Below are positions 43,263 to 54,680 of a stretch of 64,000 bases of DNA, piece by piece. Position numbers and translations under genes: made by a program. The stretch is from Papaver somniferum (lineage: Eukaryota > Streptophyta > Magnoliopsida > Ranunculales > Papaveraceae): positions 85,640,149 to 85,704,148 of the forward strand of contig NC_039361.1 of the NCBI RefSeq assembly GCF_003573695.1, in the 5' to 3' direction. A model generated the notes under the pieces. The model was not told the DNA's origin and made no database searches. It saw only the letters and a list, made by a program, of their open reading frames with translations. The first letter of the stretch is position 1. Each line of letters opens with the position of its first letter.

Positions 43263-44432
43263 TTAGTCGTTGGTCTCCACAGATTATAAGTGATGCAAAG
43301 TCCACTTTACTGACTTCTAGTAATCTGGGTAGGAGCTTCACCATGGGAATTGCTAGAGCGTTTAAAGTTCAGATTGCTTCATCGCCGGGTAAGTACTTAG
43401 GCATTCCATTATAATAGGGAAGGGTGTCTGAAAAAACTTTTGCTGATTTATTAGAAAAAAAAACTAAGCAATAGTTGGGTGGAAGTGTAAGTCTTTGAAC
43501 ATAGCTGGTAGGTCAGTTCTCATTAAGTCTGTCCTAGATCCTATATTAAATCATGTTATGTTAATGCTAAAATTACCAAAAGGTTTAGTCGATAAGATTG
43601 ACAAATTTGTTCTTCAATTGCCGTGCAATTTATCCTATTTGGAAGAAATTACATGACATGACAGGTTTAAGATTTGAATTGGATGTGATGTCACCTACTT
43701 ACTTAAAACAACTTATGTCTTTGAATGGCTATATTGGTAGTATTAGTTGGTATTACATTGTTCCTCAGGTGCTATGGAGTATTTGTAACAATAGAAACAG
43801 GTTAATTTATGAAAATGAAAGATTTGTTACTCTTGAAATACTAGCTCTGGCTATTAGGAAAGCAAGAGAATATTATTTTACTGCCATACATAAAGAGGAA
43901 AGATTTGTGTGTAGGCGTGAAATATTAGTCAAATGGAATTTTCCAAAGTCTGGATATCATAAATTAAATACAGCGGGAGCATTTATTAACTCTCTTTATG
44001 TAGGAATTGGTGGAGTGGTTAGAGATGATGGTGGATTTTTTGTGGCAGGCTATGTAAAATATATTTATCAGAATGGGAATAATGTGGCTGAAGTTTGGGC
44101 GGTTAGAGATGGTTTGCAGATTGCTATACAATTGGGAATCAAGAAACTTGAAATTGATTGCGACTCAACGTATACCATCCAACTACGTAAAGGCGAAGTA
44201 GCTCCTCCGTGGTACCTTAAGGGTCTTTTCCAGGACATCACATAATTGAGGGAGAAATTCAAAGACCTTGTATTTGTTCGTTAATACAGAGAATCCAACT
44301 TTAATTTGTTGCTGACACTTTGTCAAAACAAGCTTCTGAGAGACTTATAGCAGACATTCTCGATATGTCTTACCCGAAAATGACCAAAGTTGTTTAGTTT
44401 TTGTTTTTTTCAGACACCTTATCAAAAAAAAA
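43263..44432 (+). mobile_element. 5'-truncated LINE with RNase H
   Basis: The plus strand encodes the end of a reverse transcriptase (SKSTLLTSSNLGRS-like, then SSPGKYLGIPL near 43376-43410), a frame-broken linker, and from 43598 a 215-codon frame with IPQVLWSICNNRNRLIYE-like linker and the RNase H motifs KLNTAGAF, GIGGVVRDDGG, AEVWAVRDGLQIA and LEIDCDS. The first catalytic aspartate is replaced (NTAGA for NVDGA). The 3' end is an A-run at 44424-44432. The fragment sits inside a minisatellite. Confidence 0.82.
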
Positions 44433-44530
44433 GGGTACCTGTAAAACAGATTCGCATAATATAAGTTGGATACCTTGTTAACACTATCACATAATATTAA
44501 TTGGGTACCTGTATAACAAGGTCGCATAAA
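44433..44530 (+). repeat. 36-bp minisatellite, right part
   Basis: GGGTACCTGTAAAACAGATT, ATAAGTTGGATACCTTGTTA and GGGTACCTGTATAACAAGG continue the array of 43070-43262. Confidence 0.75.
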
Positions 44531-45131
44531 TTACAATGACATCTAATTTTTCAGTGTACCGTAATTAATCAGTACTGATTGTGAAACTACAAACTCAAGC
44601 ACGGGTACTGTAAGCACAATCCTTTTTTTTTTTTATCAGAACACAATCTCAATTACCCGCTACATCTATTAATTTGGAGTACATATATATTACAGCTTTT
44701 CAGAACAAATTTAATGTTACATCTTTTTAGAAACAAATTTACCAATCATTTAATTGAATAACTGTTACAGGCTTGGTTGAATCATTTACCAACATGTAAG
44801 CAGCAATCAACTATTCAGAAAGTATCAATGGGTTAAGATGAAATAGTAAACCGTACAGGATACACTCAGACAAATGGGAAAATGTCACACTACAGTAAAG
44901 ACTGGATATGTCCAGAGATAAAATGCAGCAAATACAATGCGAAAAACGGTTTGGGACTAAACCAGCACTTGAAAATGATTTCATAAAGGCGGGTTCTGTA
45001 ATCAGTTAAACCGTGCCATTTTATGACGACAGCACATGCAGTTTGCTCGCCCGTCCAAGGAATACCATCTGCGAATGGCGCTTAGAATGACGCAGAAGTC
45101 AAGATGCATTCAATAGACAATTTTAGCTCAC
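44531..45131. other. No recognisable gene
   Basis: AT-rich. Further 3' exons of the TTI1 copy would be expected on the minus strand but I see none with a family match. Confidence 0.3.
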
Positions 45132-46467
45132 CAAAAGAATCAACCTACTCGTCTTCAGAGTGAGATTACACTTCGATAATATTCCTCCTGTAGCAGCTAC
45201 AAGTCTACGTCTAACTTTTTCAGAAGGTTGCACAGAAAGCTGCAAAAAGACAAGGACATGTTTGTGTACCCAAAATTAGGATAGAACATATGCAAGCTTG
45301 ATTGAAACATGAAAGCTTGAATATACATGGGCATAATGAATTACCAGTGAAGAGCCATACATGAGGAGAAGCTGCAGATAATAATTTATCCACATGCAGC
45401 AATGTTTGCTCAATCCAGTGTTTTAAGCGGCTAACACACAAAGATTGTACGCCTCTGCAAGAATCAGAGCTACACTTCTCTAAAATTGTAGAGAGAACGG
45501 TACAAGTTATCCGGCGACTAGATTTGCTTCTTATGCTGTATTAGGAAGATGACGAAGTGTCTCCAGAAACACCAGGCTGGATTTATCTTCGCTTGGTTGA
45601 GGAGGACTGGAAAATATCATTTTCAGGTACACCAAGACCAGGAAGATATGCATCGTCTTTGAGGTCTATCATGAAAAATTCTATCAAACCTCTTATCGTT
45701 GGATCAATTGCTTCTGTACTTGCACCTGCACCACTTATCATTGCCTTCGACATATGCAAAACTTTTGCAAATCGGCTAACAACACCAGGTGAAAAGAAAG
45801 CTAGTGCATCTGTCCCAACCTGCAAGTACACCATTTGGTTACAAAACACAAAAGCATATGTCATTTTTTGTATGACAGCATCCAAAAAGGAGACAAACTC
45901 GTAATCATGCTTGAAATAAGAATTTATCGAACTGGAAAGAAAAAATGAAATAGAAGATGAAATCTGCCCAAAAAATATACGAAATCCTGCAAATTACGTT
46001 AGCAACAAGCACTCTAAGAGTTAAAAAGGCCTCGATATGAAGCCTTGCACACGATGCACTCGGTTAGCCTCAATGTCCGCAATCTATTAATTTATACATT
46101 AAAATCAAGAAAACAGTTTTAGCTAGAAAAGAAAAAGAGACACCCAAAACCTTAAAAACAAATATTAGAGCTACAGCTTATAATTACCACATACTTTGAG
46201 ATGACGTAAGAGCCAGTATCCAACAGCAGCAGAAGCATCCTGTGACTGAAGAAATGCAACCAAGCATTCATCTGGCTCTGACTTATTTAGTAATAGTGTT
46301 TGGAATATGCTAGAAATCTGTGTGCATATGGAAAACACATTTGAGCTGGAGTGGAGCCTAAGAAGCAAAGCTCTAAAGCACCTAACTATCCCTTCTCGCA
46401 ATTCTTCAGAACTTTCAGATGGCGTAACCAAATCCCCATAAGTTAACTCTTTCAGCACTATGATCAT
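45132..46467 (-). pseudogene. TTI1: Partial TTI1-like (TELO2-interacting protein 1) gene copy with introns
   Basis: Minus-strand exons with GT-AG borders. 46467 to about 46187: IVLKELTYGDLVTPSESSEE and ECLVAFLQSQDASAAVGYW. About 46084-45990 is frame-broken and ends LTLRVLVAN. 45819-45583: GTDALAFFSPGVVSRFAKVL and EAIDPTIRGLIEFFMIDLKD. 45474-45361: LKHWIEQTLLHVDKLLSAAS. 45239-45132: LSVQPSEKVRRRLVAATGGI. The order and motifs are those of plant TTI1, a HEAT/ARM-repeat partner of TELO2 that stabilises PIKK kinases. The N-terminal exons and the large C-terminal part are missing, and exon two is frameshifted. Introns are kept, so the copy was made from DNA. Short A-rich tracts lie in the introns. 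Confidence 0.8.
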
Positions 46468-47369
46468 CTACAAAAAAAAAATTTAAAAAAAAAACATAGG
46501 TCATGCATCTACCTAACAAACAGAAACACAAATAAAAGGTGTACATATGTACCAACTACCTAGACTTACTAAAGAGCAAAGAATCTCAAAATACATATCG
46601 CAATACAAGGTTTACAACGTCTGCATTTCATGTCACTTTCTAGCATTGGTGGCATTATAAGTAATTTCCAAGTTCCAACAGATGCCGGAATTAAAACTTA
46701 TACGAAATTTTAAGCTGTGAATTGGTATTAAGCCATTTCCTTTTTCAACAAATCAAAACTAGATACATAATTACTAATCATTTATCACATTGTATCTTAT
46801 AGCCAACATGTAACAGCCTAATTTCCTATGCGGCTGCTAACTCTCATACTTAAAGGTTACCCACTCTTATTGGCAAATGAAATGATCACTCTAGATTTCC
46901 CTCCTAACAAGTTGCATTGGTACATCGCAACAAAATGGCGTCATTCTCTAAAACATTGCAACTCAAACTAGTTGTGTCGGATCATCTCCCTATAACTTGT
47001 CGTGAATGCTTGTATTTTCTCGAGCCTTCTATAACTGCACCTGCACCATTAATGGTACTCGACAACATATTGTATGGGAAAACAAATGAAAAGCTATACC
47101 AACACATAATTCCCCCAAATTCATTTGTACGAGTCAGAAAGACGTAGCAATTCTGTTATATACTATATATAGAGAGAGACAGAGATAATACCTACTCTTG
47201 GAGTAGGCTGAAGCTCATTGGCAATGAAGGAAATTTTTCCATCATTGCCGCTGCCTTGCTATACAAAAAGCTGCAAGAAAATGACTTGCAATCAATTTTT
47301 CTAGTCAAAGCATAGATGTTTAAGAAAATTGAAGTAAATATCTACTGCCATAATCTTGGTCCTTGTGTC

Positions 47370-47514
47370 CTGTATAAGCATTACCGTGCCCATAAGCGAA
47401 TCCATCAAAACTAGAACAACCAGGTCCATTATTAAGCCAAAAAGCAACAGGATATTCAGATGACACTACAAAGTAAAAGAACAAACTCTTCCCACTTTTC
47501 TTAACTACAATCAC
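47370..47514 (-). pseudogene. Single exon of a serine carboxypeptidase-like gene
   Basis: The minus strand reads VIVVKKSGKSLFFYFVVSSE, then PVAFWLNNGPGCSSFDGF and YGHG. This is the conserved segment near the N-terminus of serine carboxypeptidases (WLNGGPGCSSxxG), secreted or vacuolar hydrolases and acyltransferases. The oxyanion-hole glycine has become N (NNGPG). No other exon is visible on either side; the next sequence to the right is element C. Confidence 0.78.
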
Positions 47515-47626
47515 ATATGTGAAAGACCCAATTCACCAAAACAAGTAAAATATAAAAACACGGGTTTTGCTCAAATCATTATGAAATCATGAAATTTACT
47601 AATTGTAGAATGGTTCCGACAAATTA

Positions 47627-47837
47627 TGTTAGGATCCGACACCGAACTAGAGGAATCCTAGTACTAAAAGGGATAAATTAATCCGTTGATTGGAGATCAG
47701 CCACCTTAATCCTTTGAATCGGGGATTAGCCACCAAATAAGCATAGCACTTTTGATATTAATTGTATTGATTGAATGCATAAATCCTAGAACAAATTATA
47801 GATATATAGAGAACATAACTTGAGTCCTAAAAAAATA
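47627..47837 (-). repeat. 3' LTR of element C, outer part
   Basis: Matches 56049-56265. The break at TA (47836-47837) is the mariner insertion site; the LTR resumes at 54681. Confidence 0.9.
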
Positions 47838-47871
47838 CTCCCTCCGTTCTTTTTTAATAGACTGGTTTCCT
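47838..47871 (+). repeat. Left terminal inverted repeat of the mariner element
   Basis: CTCCCTCCGTTCTTTTTTAA then TAGACTGGTTT pairs with the right end at 54646-54678 with few mismatches. Confidence 0.88.
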
Positions 47872-48110
47872 AAAATAGATGTTTCAAAAATATAGGCTGA
47901 TATCCCAATTGGGAGGGTACTAGGTTTCACTTTTACGGTTTTAACCTTCATAAAAACATTTTTTCTCCTCTACCATTATCACCGAAACATCTTCACCGCC
48001 GTTTCAGGCCTCCTTCAGCTTCATCTTCTCCCACACAAACCACCACAAGCAACACCATCGCCACCACTACACCACCAGCAACACCGTCGCCACCATTACA
48101 ACAAAGAAAT

Positions 48111-48470
48111 GTCAAAAACCCATTTCCCATCAAAAAGATCACAACTTTCAGGAGGCCCTTCAATTTCTTCAATTCAATTTCTTCAATAATCTTCTTGATT
48201 TCTGGTTTCTGTTTAGGAACCACCTCTGATTCAATAATGGGTTGTTGGATTTTTGATGGTTTAACATCAGAATCATCAACATGGGTTTCTTGTGATTTTA
48301 TTCTAGTAACGGTTGTGGTTGTAGTTCTTGAATTCTTATTATCACCTTCTTCTTCAGTATTTGTGATTGAAGTAGAGATTTCTTGGTGAAGTTCTTGACG
48401 ATGATGATGAGTAGTAATGGTTTAGTAGTAGCAGAATAAGGTTTAGTTGAGAATGGGAATTTTACGCCCA
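48111..48470 (-). pseudogene. N-terminal fragment of a TRICHOME BIREFRINGENCE-LIKE gene
   Basis: The minus strand ends in PPESCDLFDGKWVFD, the start of the PMR5N domain of TBL proteins, which O-acetylate cell-wall polysaccharides in the Golgi. Upstream is a Ser/Thr- and Lys/Glu-rich linker (SKIQQPIIESEVVPKQKPEI), as usual between the membrane anchor and the domain. A hydrophobic stretch (KPLLLIIIV) in a neighbouring frame near 48395-48430 may be the anchor. Homology stops right after WVFD, and no GDS or DUF231 part follows. The frame break shows it is not a working gene. Confidence 0.72.
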
Positions 48471-49293
48471 CAAATTGTTTGAAGAAAGTCCCTAAAGAAT
48501 TTCAGGTTTACTAATGGTGTTGAATGGCAAATCTTTGACGTCCATCAACAACTCTGAGTACTTTGTTGGTAGTGGTTGTGTAATTTCCAGGATATGAAAG
48601 AGGTTATGGAGTTAATAATGATGTTGCTGGATTTGGTGTTTGTTGAATGGTAGTGATTGACAACTGAGATATTGGAGTTTCAAGCTGTGTTGCACTGTGT
48701 CGAAGAATTTGGAATTGGGAGAATGGGTGGTAAGGAAATGTTGCGAGTGATAATGGATGGTAAGTTTATAATGCGAGTAGATTCTTGTTGTTTCAGTTTA
48801 GTCTTAAAATGATTATTGCATAAGTTTGTACTTGGGTCTAATTACGTGTGCAATGGAAAATGAATCATTTCTATGATCTCTTGTATTCCTTGAAACGATA
48901 AAAAGTTGTGCAGGAAGTGTTTTTATTGAAATGAGTTTTTGTTAAAGAATGAATCATCATGAAAACAATCTCTAGACTTCAATGGAGTACTAGAAGTTTT
49001 TGTTAAAGAATGAATCACCATGAATACACTATCTGGACTTCATGGTGTTTTCTTTATTGCTATCCTGTAACCTGAACAAACATCAAAGTGGCATGATTGA
49101 AGTTCTGGATCTGACATGTTTACTTGGAAAGCTTTTCCACAGATTCCATAGCTTTTTTCGACAACATACATCATCTTCTTCGCCTGTACTATGTGCAGAC
49201 AAAATTATTCAAATATTTTCAATACGGGAGCTGATGCGTAACCTATAACACCATTCAAATGATGGGTTCTGTGTATGGTTGACTGAAAATTAC

Positions 49294-49571
49294 CTTACAA
49301 CCCAAAGAACAAAATCTGAATGAATCAAGCAAGGTCCTGGCACAAATTTCACATATATTTGTAACTCCTTTACCATGTCTAAATTGAGGGTGTTCGTTCA
49401 GAAAAACTATTTCAGCATTGTTGATTACATAATGTTGAACACCAGAAATGTCTATATGCTTCTGAACTTCATTAACCCTTATAACGTTGTGGTAGTTAGA
49501 CCTCCTTATCTGCAATTTGGAGGAACACAAATGTTATAAGAGTTCAATCTTCCAAGTGGGTTTTCAAAAAT

Positions 49572-49609
<38 letters not shown>

Positions 49610-49819
49610 GAACAAACTGAGAGAACTTACTTGAACAATGCGATGTTCTCTATGATGAATCAGACAGTAAGAACAGATGGATTTACCCATACAATCCAAG
49701 CAGAAATATTTACATTCACTTTTGGATATTTCTTCCCCATGGTCTCCACAAGGAATGAAATAGTTTGCTTCCAGTAACGGCCTTAACCATTGAGCACCAA
49801 AGCCATTGTTTTCTTCCAT
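49294..49819 (-). pseudogene. PLATZ zinc-binding transcription factor fragment, two exons
   Basis: Exon one (49819-49631) starts MEENNGFGAQWLRPLLEANY and includes FIPCGDHGEE, CKYFCLDCMGKSICSYCLIH and HREHRIVQ, then donor GTAAGT. Exon two (49509-49294) follows TTGCAG and reads [36 protein letters not shown] and [20 protein letters not shown], then donor GTAATT. These cover nearly the whole PLATZ domain with its Cys/His ligands in place; family members bind A/T-rich DNA. The intron (49510-49630) holds a 36-base A-run. No C-terminal exon is recognised. The reading frame is open across the splice, so it could still make a truncated PLATZ protein if transcribed. Confidence 0.85.
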
Positions 49820-51385
49820 TGGGATAAGCGGAACGACCTATTCAGAACACACAAAGAGACAAACAGAAATCAATACTAAAATTCCATTTAAACCCAAAAA
49901 CGAAACCGAAAACTAGAACAAATAAACTAGAAAAATTGTGGGATGGTGTGTCTTATTAGTAGGCTTGTTCAAACACTTCTACACCCTTCAGTTTCAGCTG
50001 ATGTACCATCATTTTCGTGACTAATCAAATGAGTGCTAGTCAAGAAAGGTTCAGCTCCATGAAGTTAAGAAACAACATAATCACAACAGGAGAAATATCA
50101 AAAACAAACATGAAAACATTGTCAGAATGCGAAGTCTACTGCAGTTAAGGATGTTTGAATCAATGAATAGCTAAAAAGAAAGATTGAATCTATTATCTCT
50201 ATCAGTGCACTCTACATACCAGAATGTAGTTACAACTCTAAATGAACTCTACATACCAGAATCAGTCAGCAACTCAAATGCCTGAGCAGTAAAATCGTTC
50301 AGCGATCAGTATTTTCCAACAGTAAACAGAAATGTAAAAATGGTTTCTAAAAAACTAAGCCACATAGATTTGGCATTTGGGAAAAGCACACACTGAGAGT
50401 CTAGTCAAAGACAATCAAAAGCGAGCACTCAAGAGTGCATTTAGTTTGCAGGTGAGCCTGGCAGGGAGGCACTGTTCTGATTTGGTTGCTCTGCTCGAGA
50501 CCAAGGTGGCGTTTGAAGGTGTGCCTCATGGTCTGGCAGAGAAGATACATTATATGCCCGTTGCCAGGATACTTAAAAGCTGAGAGTCGCATTAGTCACA
50601 CATCACAGCCAGGATGTATTTAGCAAATGCAAAATTTGGTTTATTTCGAGGATGCTTCAAATAGTTACTAGTGATATCCACAGAAAACAGTAACTAGTAA
50701 GCTAGTAGCACCACGTTGGATCTCTGCCTATCAATTACCAGGAAAACTACCAATGCTTTACATCCAAAATTACCAATGCTTTACATCCAAAAGTATCGTA
50801 TTCACCAGGATGTACAAAAGCTTCATTTAAAATATTCAAACAAACAAAAACATCAACCACTCAACAACAATACACACATTCGGGGTTCATAAAATCATCA
50901 TGTCATTCAGAAAAACAGTACTTGCTAAAGAGTAATAGTTAAAACCAAACAGTACTTAAAGAAATGGCGAGCTTAACAAATCAACTAGAGTTTATAGGAG
51001 CAACTAAATTACCAGATTCAAAACCTGAAGTGGTGCTCATGGATGTACAACAAAAACTTCCAGCAAGTGTTAGGACAGAAATGTAATGGGGGTGAGTACA
51101 TAAACTGGTTAACTTCCCTAATTTGAAAATTCATATTTATGGTATGTCTACTATTCTGTCTGCACCCACCATTCCACCTTACTAGACAACTTAATGTGGT
51201 TCAGTTTATTGATAGATTCATGTGGGGGCTGCTGAAGTGATTCAGTTTTTCTAAAGTCTAACTTTTTCTTTCGAATTATCCATGGTTTAAGATTCATGTG
51301 AGGGCTGCTGAAGTGATTTAGTTGCATTGTTAAAAAATTGTATGCAATTGTATGTACGAAATCAAGCAAGAGATAATAAGCTTAC
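49820..51385. other. Mariner interior between PLATZ and RAD21 fragments, unassigned
   Basis: Minus-strand frame 50592-50401 (MRLSAFKYPGNGHIMYLLCQ onward) is GC-richer than its surroundings and could be another gene fragment; I cannot name it. The rest is AT-rich, possibly introns or flanks of the captured genes. Confidence 0.3.
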
Positions 51386-51834
51386 TGGTTCAGGTGGCTT
51401 GGGTGCTGAATCATGAGATGGACGAATGTGGATGCTTCTCCTATATAGCTCAAGCAGTGGCTTCAGATAATAGATCTCTGTAAAATGCTTTCCTGCCAAC
51501 CCACTTACAATCGCTACTGGAGGGAGGTCCATGAGATGTGCTATCTTCGTTTTATGGATATATTTGGCTCTCTGCAAAAACATCATAGTACAAAGGTGTT
51601 TTTAGCTACAAGGAAAAGACTGCAGTCACCAAGTATTGCTCCCAGTCATAGATTTTGCATAGAAGGTGGTGCGATATTAAAACCTTCTTTCTTCCAACAA
51701 GGTCAGAGGCGTCCTCAAGCCAGCTCTGGTAAATATCGTTGCCAATGATAGTTTGTTTAAAATCCATAGCAAGCTGGCCCGTTCTTTTTCTTTTCGTATT
51801 CACCTTCATTTGATTTGCTTTCATAGGGTCTAAA
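51386..51834 (-). pseudogene. RAD21/SYN cohesin subunit fragment, two exons
   Basis: Exon a (about 51834-51684) has TIIGNDIYQSWLEDASDLVG and ends before donor GTTTTA-type sequence. Exon b (51571-51386), after acceptor TTTTTGCAG, reads KTKIAHLMDLPPVAIVSGLA, GKHFTEIYYLKPLLELY and RPSHDSAPKPPEP, then donor GTAAGC. These are conserved middle segments of plant kleisins (RAD21/SYN), which close the cohesin ring. The N-terminal and C-terminal SMC-binding domains are absent. Introns are kept. It cannot act as a kleisin. Confidence 0.75.
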
Positions 51835-52549
51835 ACTGATCAATACCCAATAGGCAAAAAATACATGGTTCCATTAGCAAAGATTATTTAAAGTTGCTAA
51901 TGATATTTTTTTCCTGAGATCACAGTTATAGTGTAATGCAAAGGCGACATAATTTACAGAATCTAGCAAATAGAGCCTAATATTAACAACCCTGTAAGCC
52001 GCACTATGATTTGCAGCAACTGAGTTAAAGAAAATCCCGTAGTTTAACAATTACTGGATACACACAGGACCATTGCAAGTGAAAACAGACAAGATAGCTT
52101 TGCCTGAGAAAGAACTATAGACAATCCAGGCCACTACAGAGGGTTTCATCATCTCATAAACTAAATAAAAGGAAGATAATTCACTAAACATTGATAATGC
52201 CATTGCAGAGGATTCATCGGATCATAAACTGAACAAAAGGAATAAAGATGACTAAACACTGATAAAATTTGCGCATTTAAATGTCTCCCAACTAACATTT
52301 GTCTGCACTGTGTATTGTTGATCCTTAATGGTATGGCTGGGAATAGTCTTATGTTATCAAGCAGGTGTTTATAAACAATCTAACATCATTAAGATTACCA
52401 CAAACTATCAATAGCAGAAAACAACAATGATATAATTATAAAAACAATCAATTCAAGGCAAAGAAAAAACAAGTTTGAAATCACATACCTTAAGAACTTT
52501 GTTGCATAATTTCATACTCCTTTATAAATTCCCTGGCCTCATTCAATAC
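51835..52549. other. Mariner interior, no recognisable gene
   Basis: AT-rich sequence between the RAD21 fragment and the transposase. A loosely repeated TCATCGGATCATAAACTGAA-like phrase occurs at about 52150 and 52210. Confidence 0.3.
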
Positions 52550-54058
52550 TTAAGGATCACACTCAAGTACATTAGGGAGTTGGCCATCTCTAATTAAACG
52601 CCATTTATGCATATGAGGAATCTTGTAGTGAATCCCACCCTTGATTCTAAGAATCTCCTTCATGCAAGATTGTAAAGTTATGAAAACATTGTTTGCGTCT
52701 TCAACCGAGAAATTTTCAAACGCTCTCGTAACATTTGTGATAAACTCGTCTACTGTGGTTGGAGCATCAGTATGATGAAGTGCAGATATAGCGCTGAAGA
52801 ACCCAAGGTCTAAAACATTCAATTCGGGGCTGTTTGGAGGTTGACACAACAACTCGATATCGAACCCGTAACTCCTAACCGCTTCCATAATTTTTTTATC
52901 ATTCTCGTGGACATGTGGTTTTGCATCATCTTGTTGTATAAAGATTTTCTTACAAATATTAAACGGTCATTTCTTCTTGATAGCAGGCAACAATTTCTCA
53001 ATCAAAAAACACCTCATAACATCTTTGTCAACAGATTTCATGGCCTTGGTTTCCATTGTCCCAGCCTTGCGGTTTTGCTGCTCCTTTTTGCGGCTTCTTT
53101 AACAACAAAAGGCCATATTCCGATCTTACCATCAAAACCCAAGCGAGGACGAGCCACGGCCGTTAAAAACATGATTTTGGTGATAAATGTTTTTACTTTT
53201 GCACTGCGTAAAGGCTCTTCTTCTTCGGCATGAAGATAATATACTTTTGTGCTCTTCTTGTAATGTAAAACCATTTTTCATTTATATGAATTCGATCCAA
53301 CATGTCAATGAATGAATTTGAAGATTGGGTCATACCTTTGTCTATCATTTTTAAGCAAAACTTCATCCTTTCTATCTTGTTTCCATCCGTAAGTCCCGGC
53401 CTCAAGGCATTTGGATGTGGTCGAAGATTTCCATCCTCGATCAGTCGATGTACTGTTGAGGTTGACAAGTTTAGTTCGTGTGTTATTCCTCTTATCGTTG
53501 TTCGTTTTCGAAGAGGTATCAACTTAATTATATGTAAATCTAATTGAATTCTCTTTCTACCAACTCTACTGACCATCTTAGAAGAGATATCAACCACATC
53601 TTCATTTGCATTAGCTAGTTTTGCATCATGCCATAATCTCGAAACAGTTCTAAAACCAACTTTAAACCGAGCGGCAGTATCAGTGATAACTCCGTTGTGA
53701 AGTCTCCCATCCGTGCTTCCTTGCATTAATTTTTCAATAATCCTTCTCTTCATATCAGAAGTTAAATTCTTCTTCTTATTTCCATGGCGAATAGGTTTTG
53801 GTTATGCAATGGTGTTAATGGGACAGTGTCGTAACATTCGTTGTTTAAATCGATGAGACAATATTGACTTAAATCTCTAATAGTTGGAGATGGAATTGTA
53901 ATTGGAGATGGAATTATAATTGAAGTAGTTGATGGAAAATTATCTTGAGATAGAGTATCCTCAGGAGTTTGATTCAAGTCAAAACCCATTTCACTTGGTA
54001 ATTTTATCAAACAGTTAAAGGGTGAATCCCCATTGACACACACTGAGAACAATAGCAC
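52550..54058 (-). pseudogene. Plant mariner-like (DD39D) transposase
   Basis: The N-terminal part (54058-53762) contains MGFDLNQTPEDTLSQDNF and joins the rest by a frame slip near 53760. The next part (53753-53193) has the helix-turn-helix regions (NGVITDTAARFKVGFRTVSR; RTTIRGITHELNLSTSTVHR) and HINEKWFYITRRA. Then come LTAVARPRLGFDGKIGIWPF (53274-53038) and IQQDDAKPHVH with SPELNVLDLGFFSAI (from about 52955). Exactly 39 residues separate the second and third aspartates, the plant DD39D signature. The first catalytic aspartate, normally in HIDEKWFY, is asparagine. With two or three frameshifts it is inactive. Confidence 0.88.
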
Positions 54059-54645
54059 TTGTTCTTACTGCCTAAAAGAATTCATCTATACTAAGTTCTT
54101 CTCCATCAATATACGAAAATCATCAAATCACCAACAACCATCAGAAGCACCCTCTGTAGCAGAAACTACTTGAAACCCATCACAAACTTCTCTTCACAAT
54201 CCGCAGAAGAAGAACCCTCTATAGCATAAACTTGAAACCCATCTTATCGCATTTGTACCAAGCAGACCTACAAACTAAACACAAACTTTCTTTAATAACA
54301 ACCCAAGCTCTTGATAAACCTCAATCTAACCAATCAATTGAACATATTTGAATTGGGTGAAAACCAGCTGGAGGAAGTAAAACAGACCAAAAGAAGGAGA
54401 AGAATAAGATGTCTGATAACAGATTTGAATTGGGTGAAAACCCTAAATTAAAAACGGGAGCAGATTAAAATTCATGGAAAATTATTGATGGGGGTGATTA
54501 AGTTTCGAATTTTGAATCTAGAAAATTGTTTTCTCAATTTCGTTTTTTTTCTAGATTTATTGGGAGAGAGGGCAGAAAAGGAAAAAAAATAGGAAATAAC
54601 TGCGGTAATGATTGATTTTATTAAAAACCTTAATCTCCTCGCTAT

Positions 54646-54678
54646 CCCAAACCGGCCTATAATAAAGAACGGACGGAG
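54646..54678 (-). repeat. Right terminal inverted repeat of the mariner element
   Basis: The reverse complement starts CTCCGTCCGTTCTTTATTAT and reaches GGCCGGTTT. TA follows at 54679-54680. Confidence 0.88.
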
Positions 54679-54680
54679 TA

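Larger units (their letters stand above)
47838..54678 (-). mobile_element. Mariner-like element (6.84 kb) with captured host gene fragments
   Basis: Ends are the plant mariner/Stowaway type: CTCCCTCCGTTCTTTTTTAA at the left and, inverted, CTCCGTCCGTTCTTTATTAT at the right; similarity runs on for about 33 bases to a GGTTT block. TA is duplicated at 47836-47837 and 54679-54680. The sister LTR of element C (near 56266) has the uninterrupted sequence AAAATACTAAAT, an empty site that fixes both ends. Besides a decayed DD39D transposase (minus strand), the interior has segments of TBL, PLATZ and RAD21/SYN genes, all on the minus strand and the latter two with introns. The fragments may have come in by capture or by later insertion into the element. 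Confidence 0.88.

Noticed and set aside
45557..45904. 115-codon plus frame
   Set aside because: Antisense shadow of the TTI1 exon at 45819-45583, which has splice borders and a family match.
47627..47837. Reading 47627-47837 and 56049-56333 as an independent repeat pair unrelated to the mariner
   Set aside because: The LTR resumes at 54681 exactly where the mariner ends, and the AATTA flanks match, so it is one LTR split by insertion.
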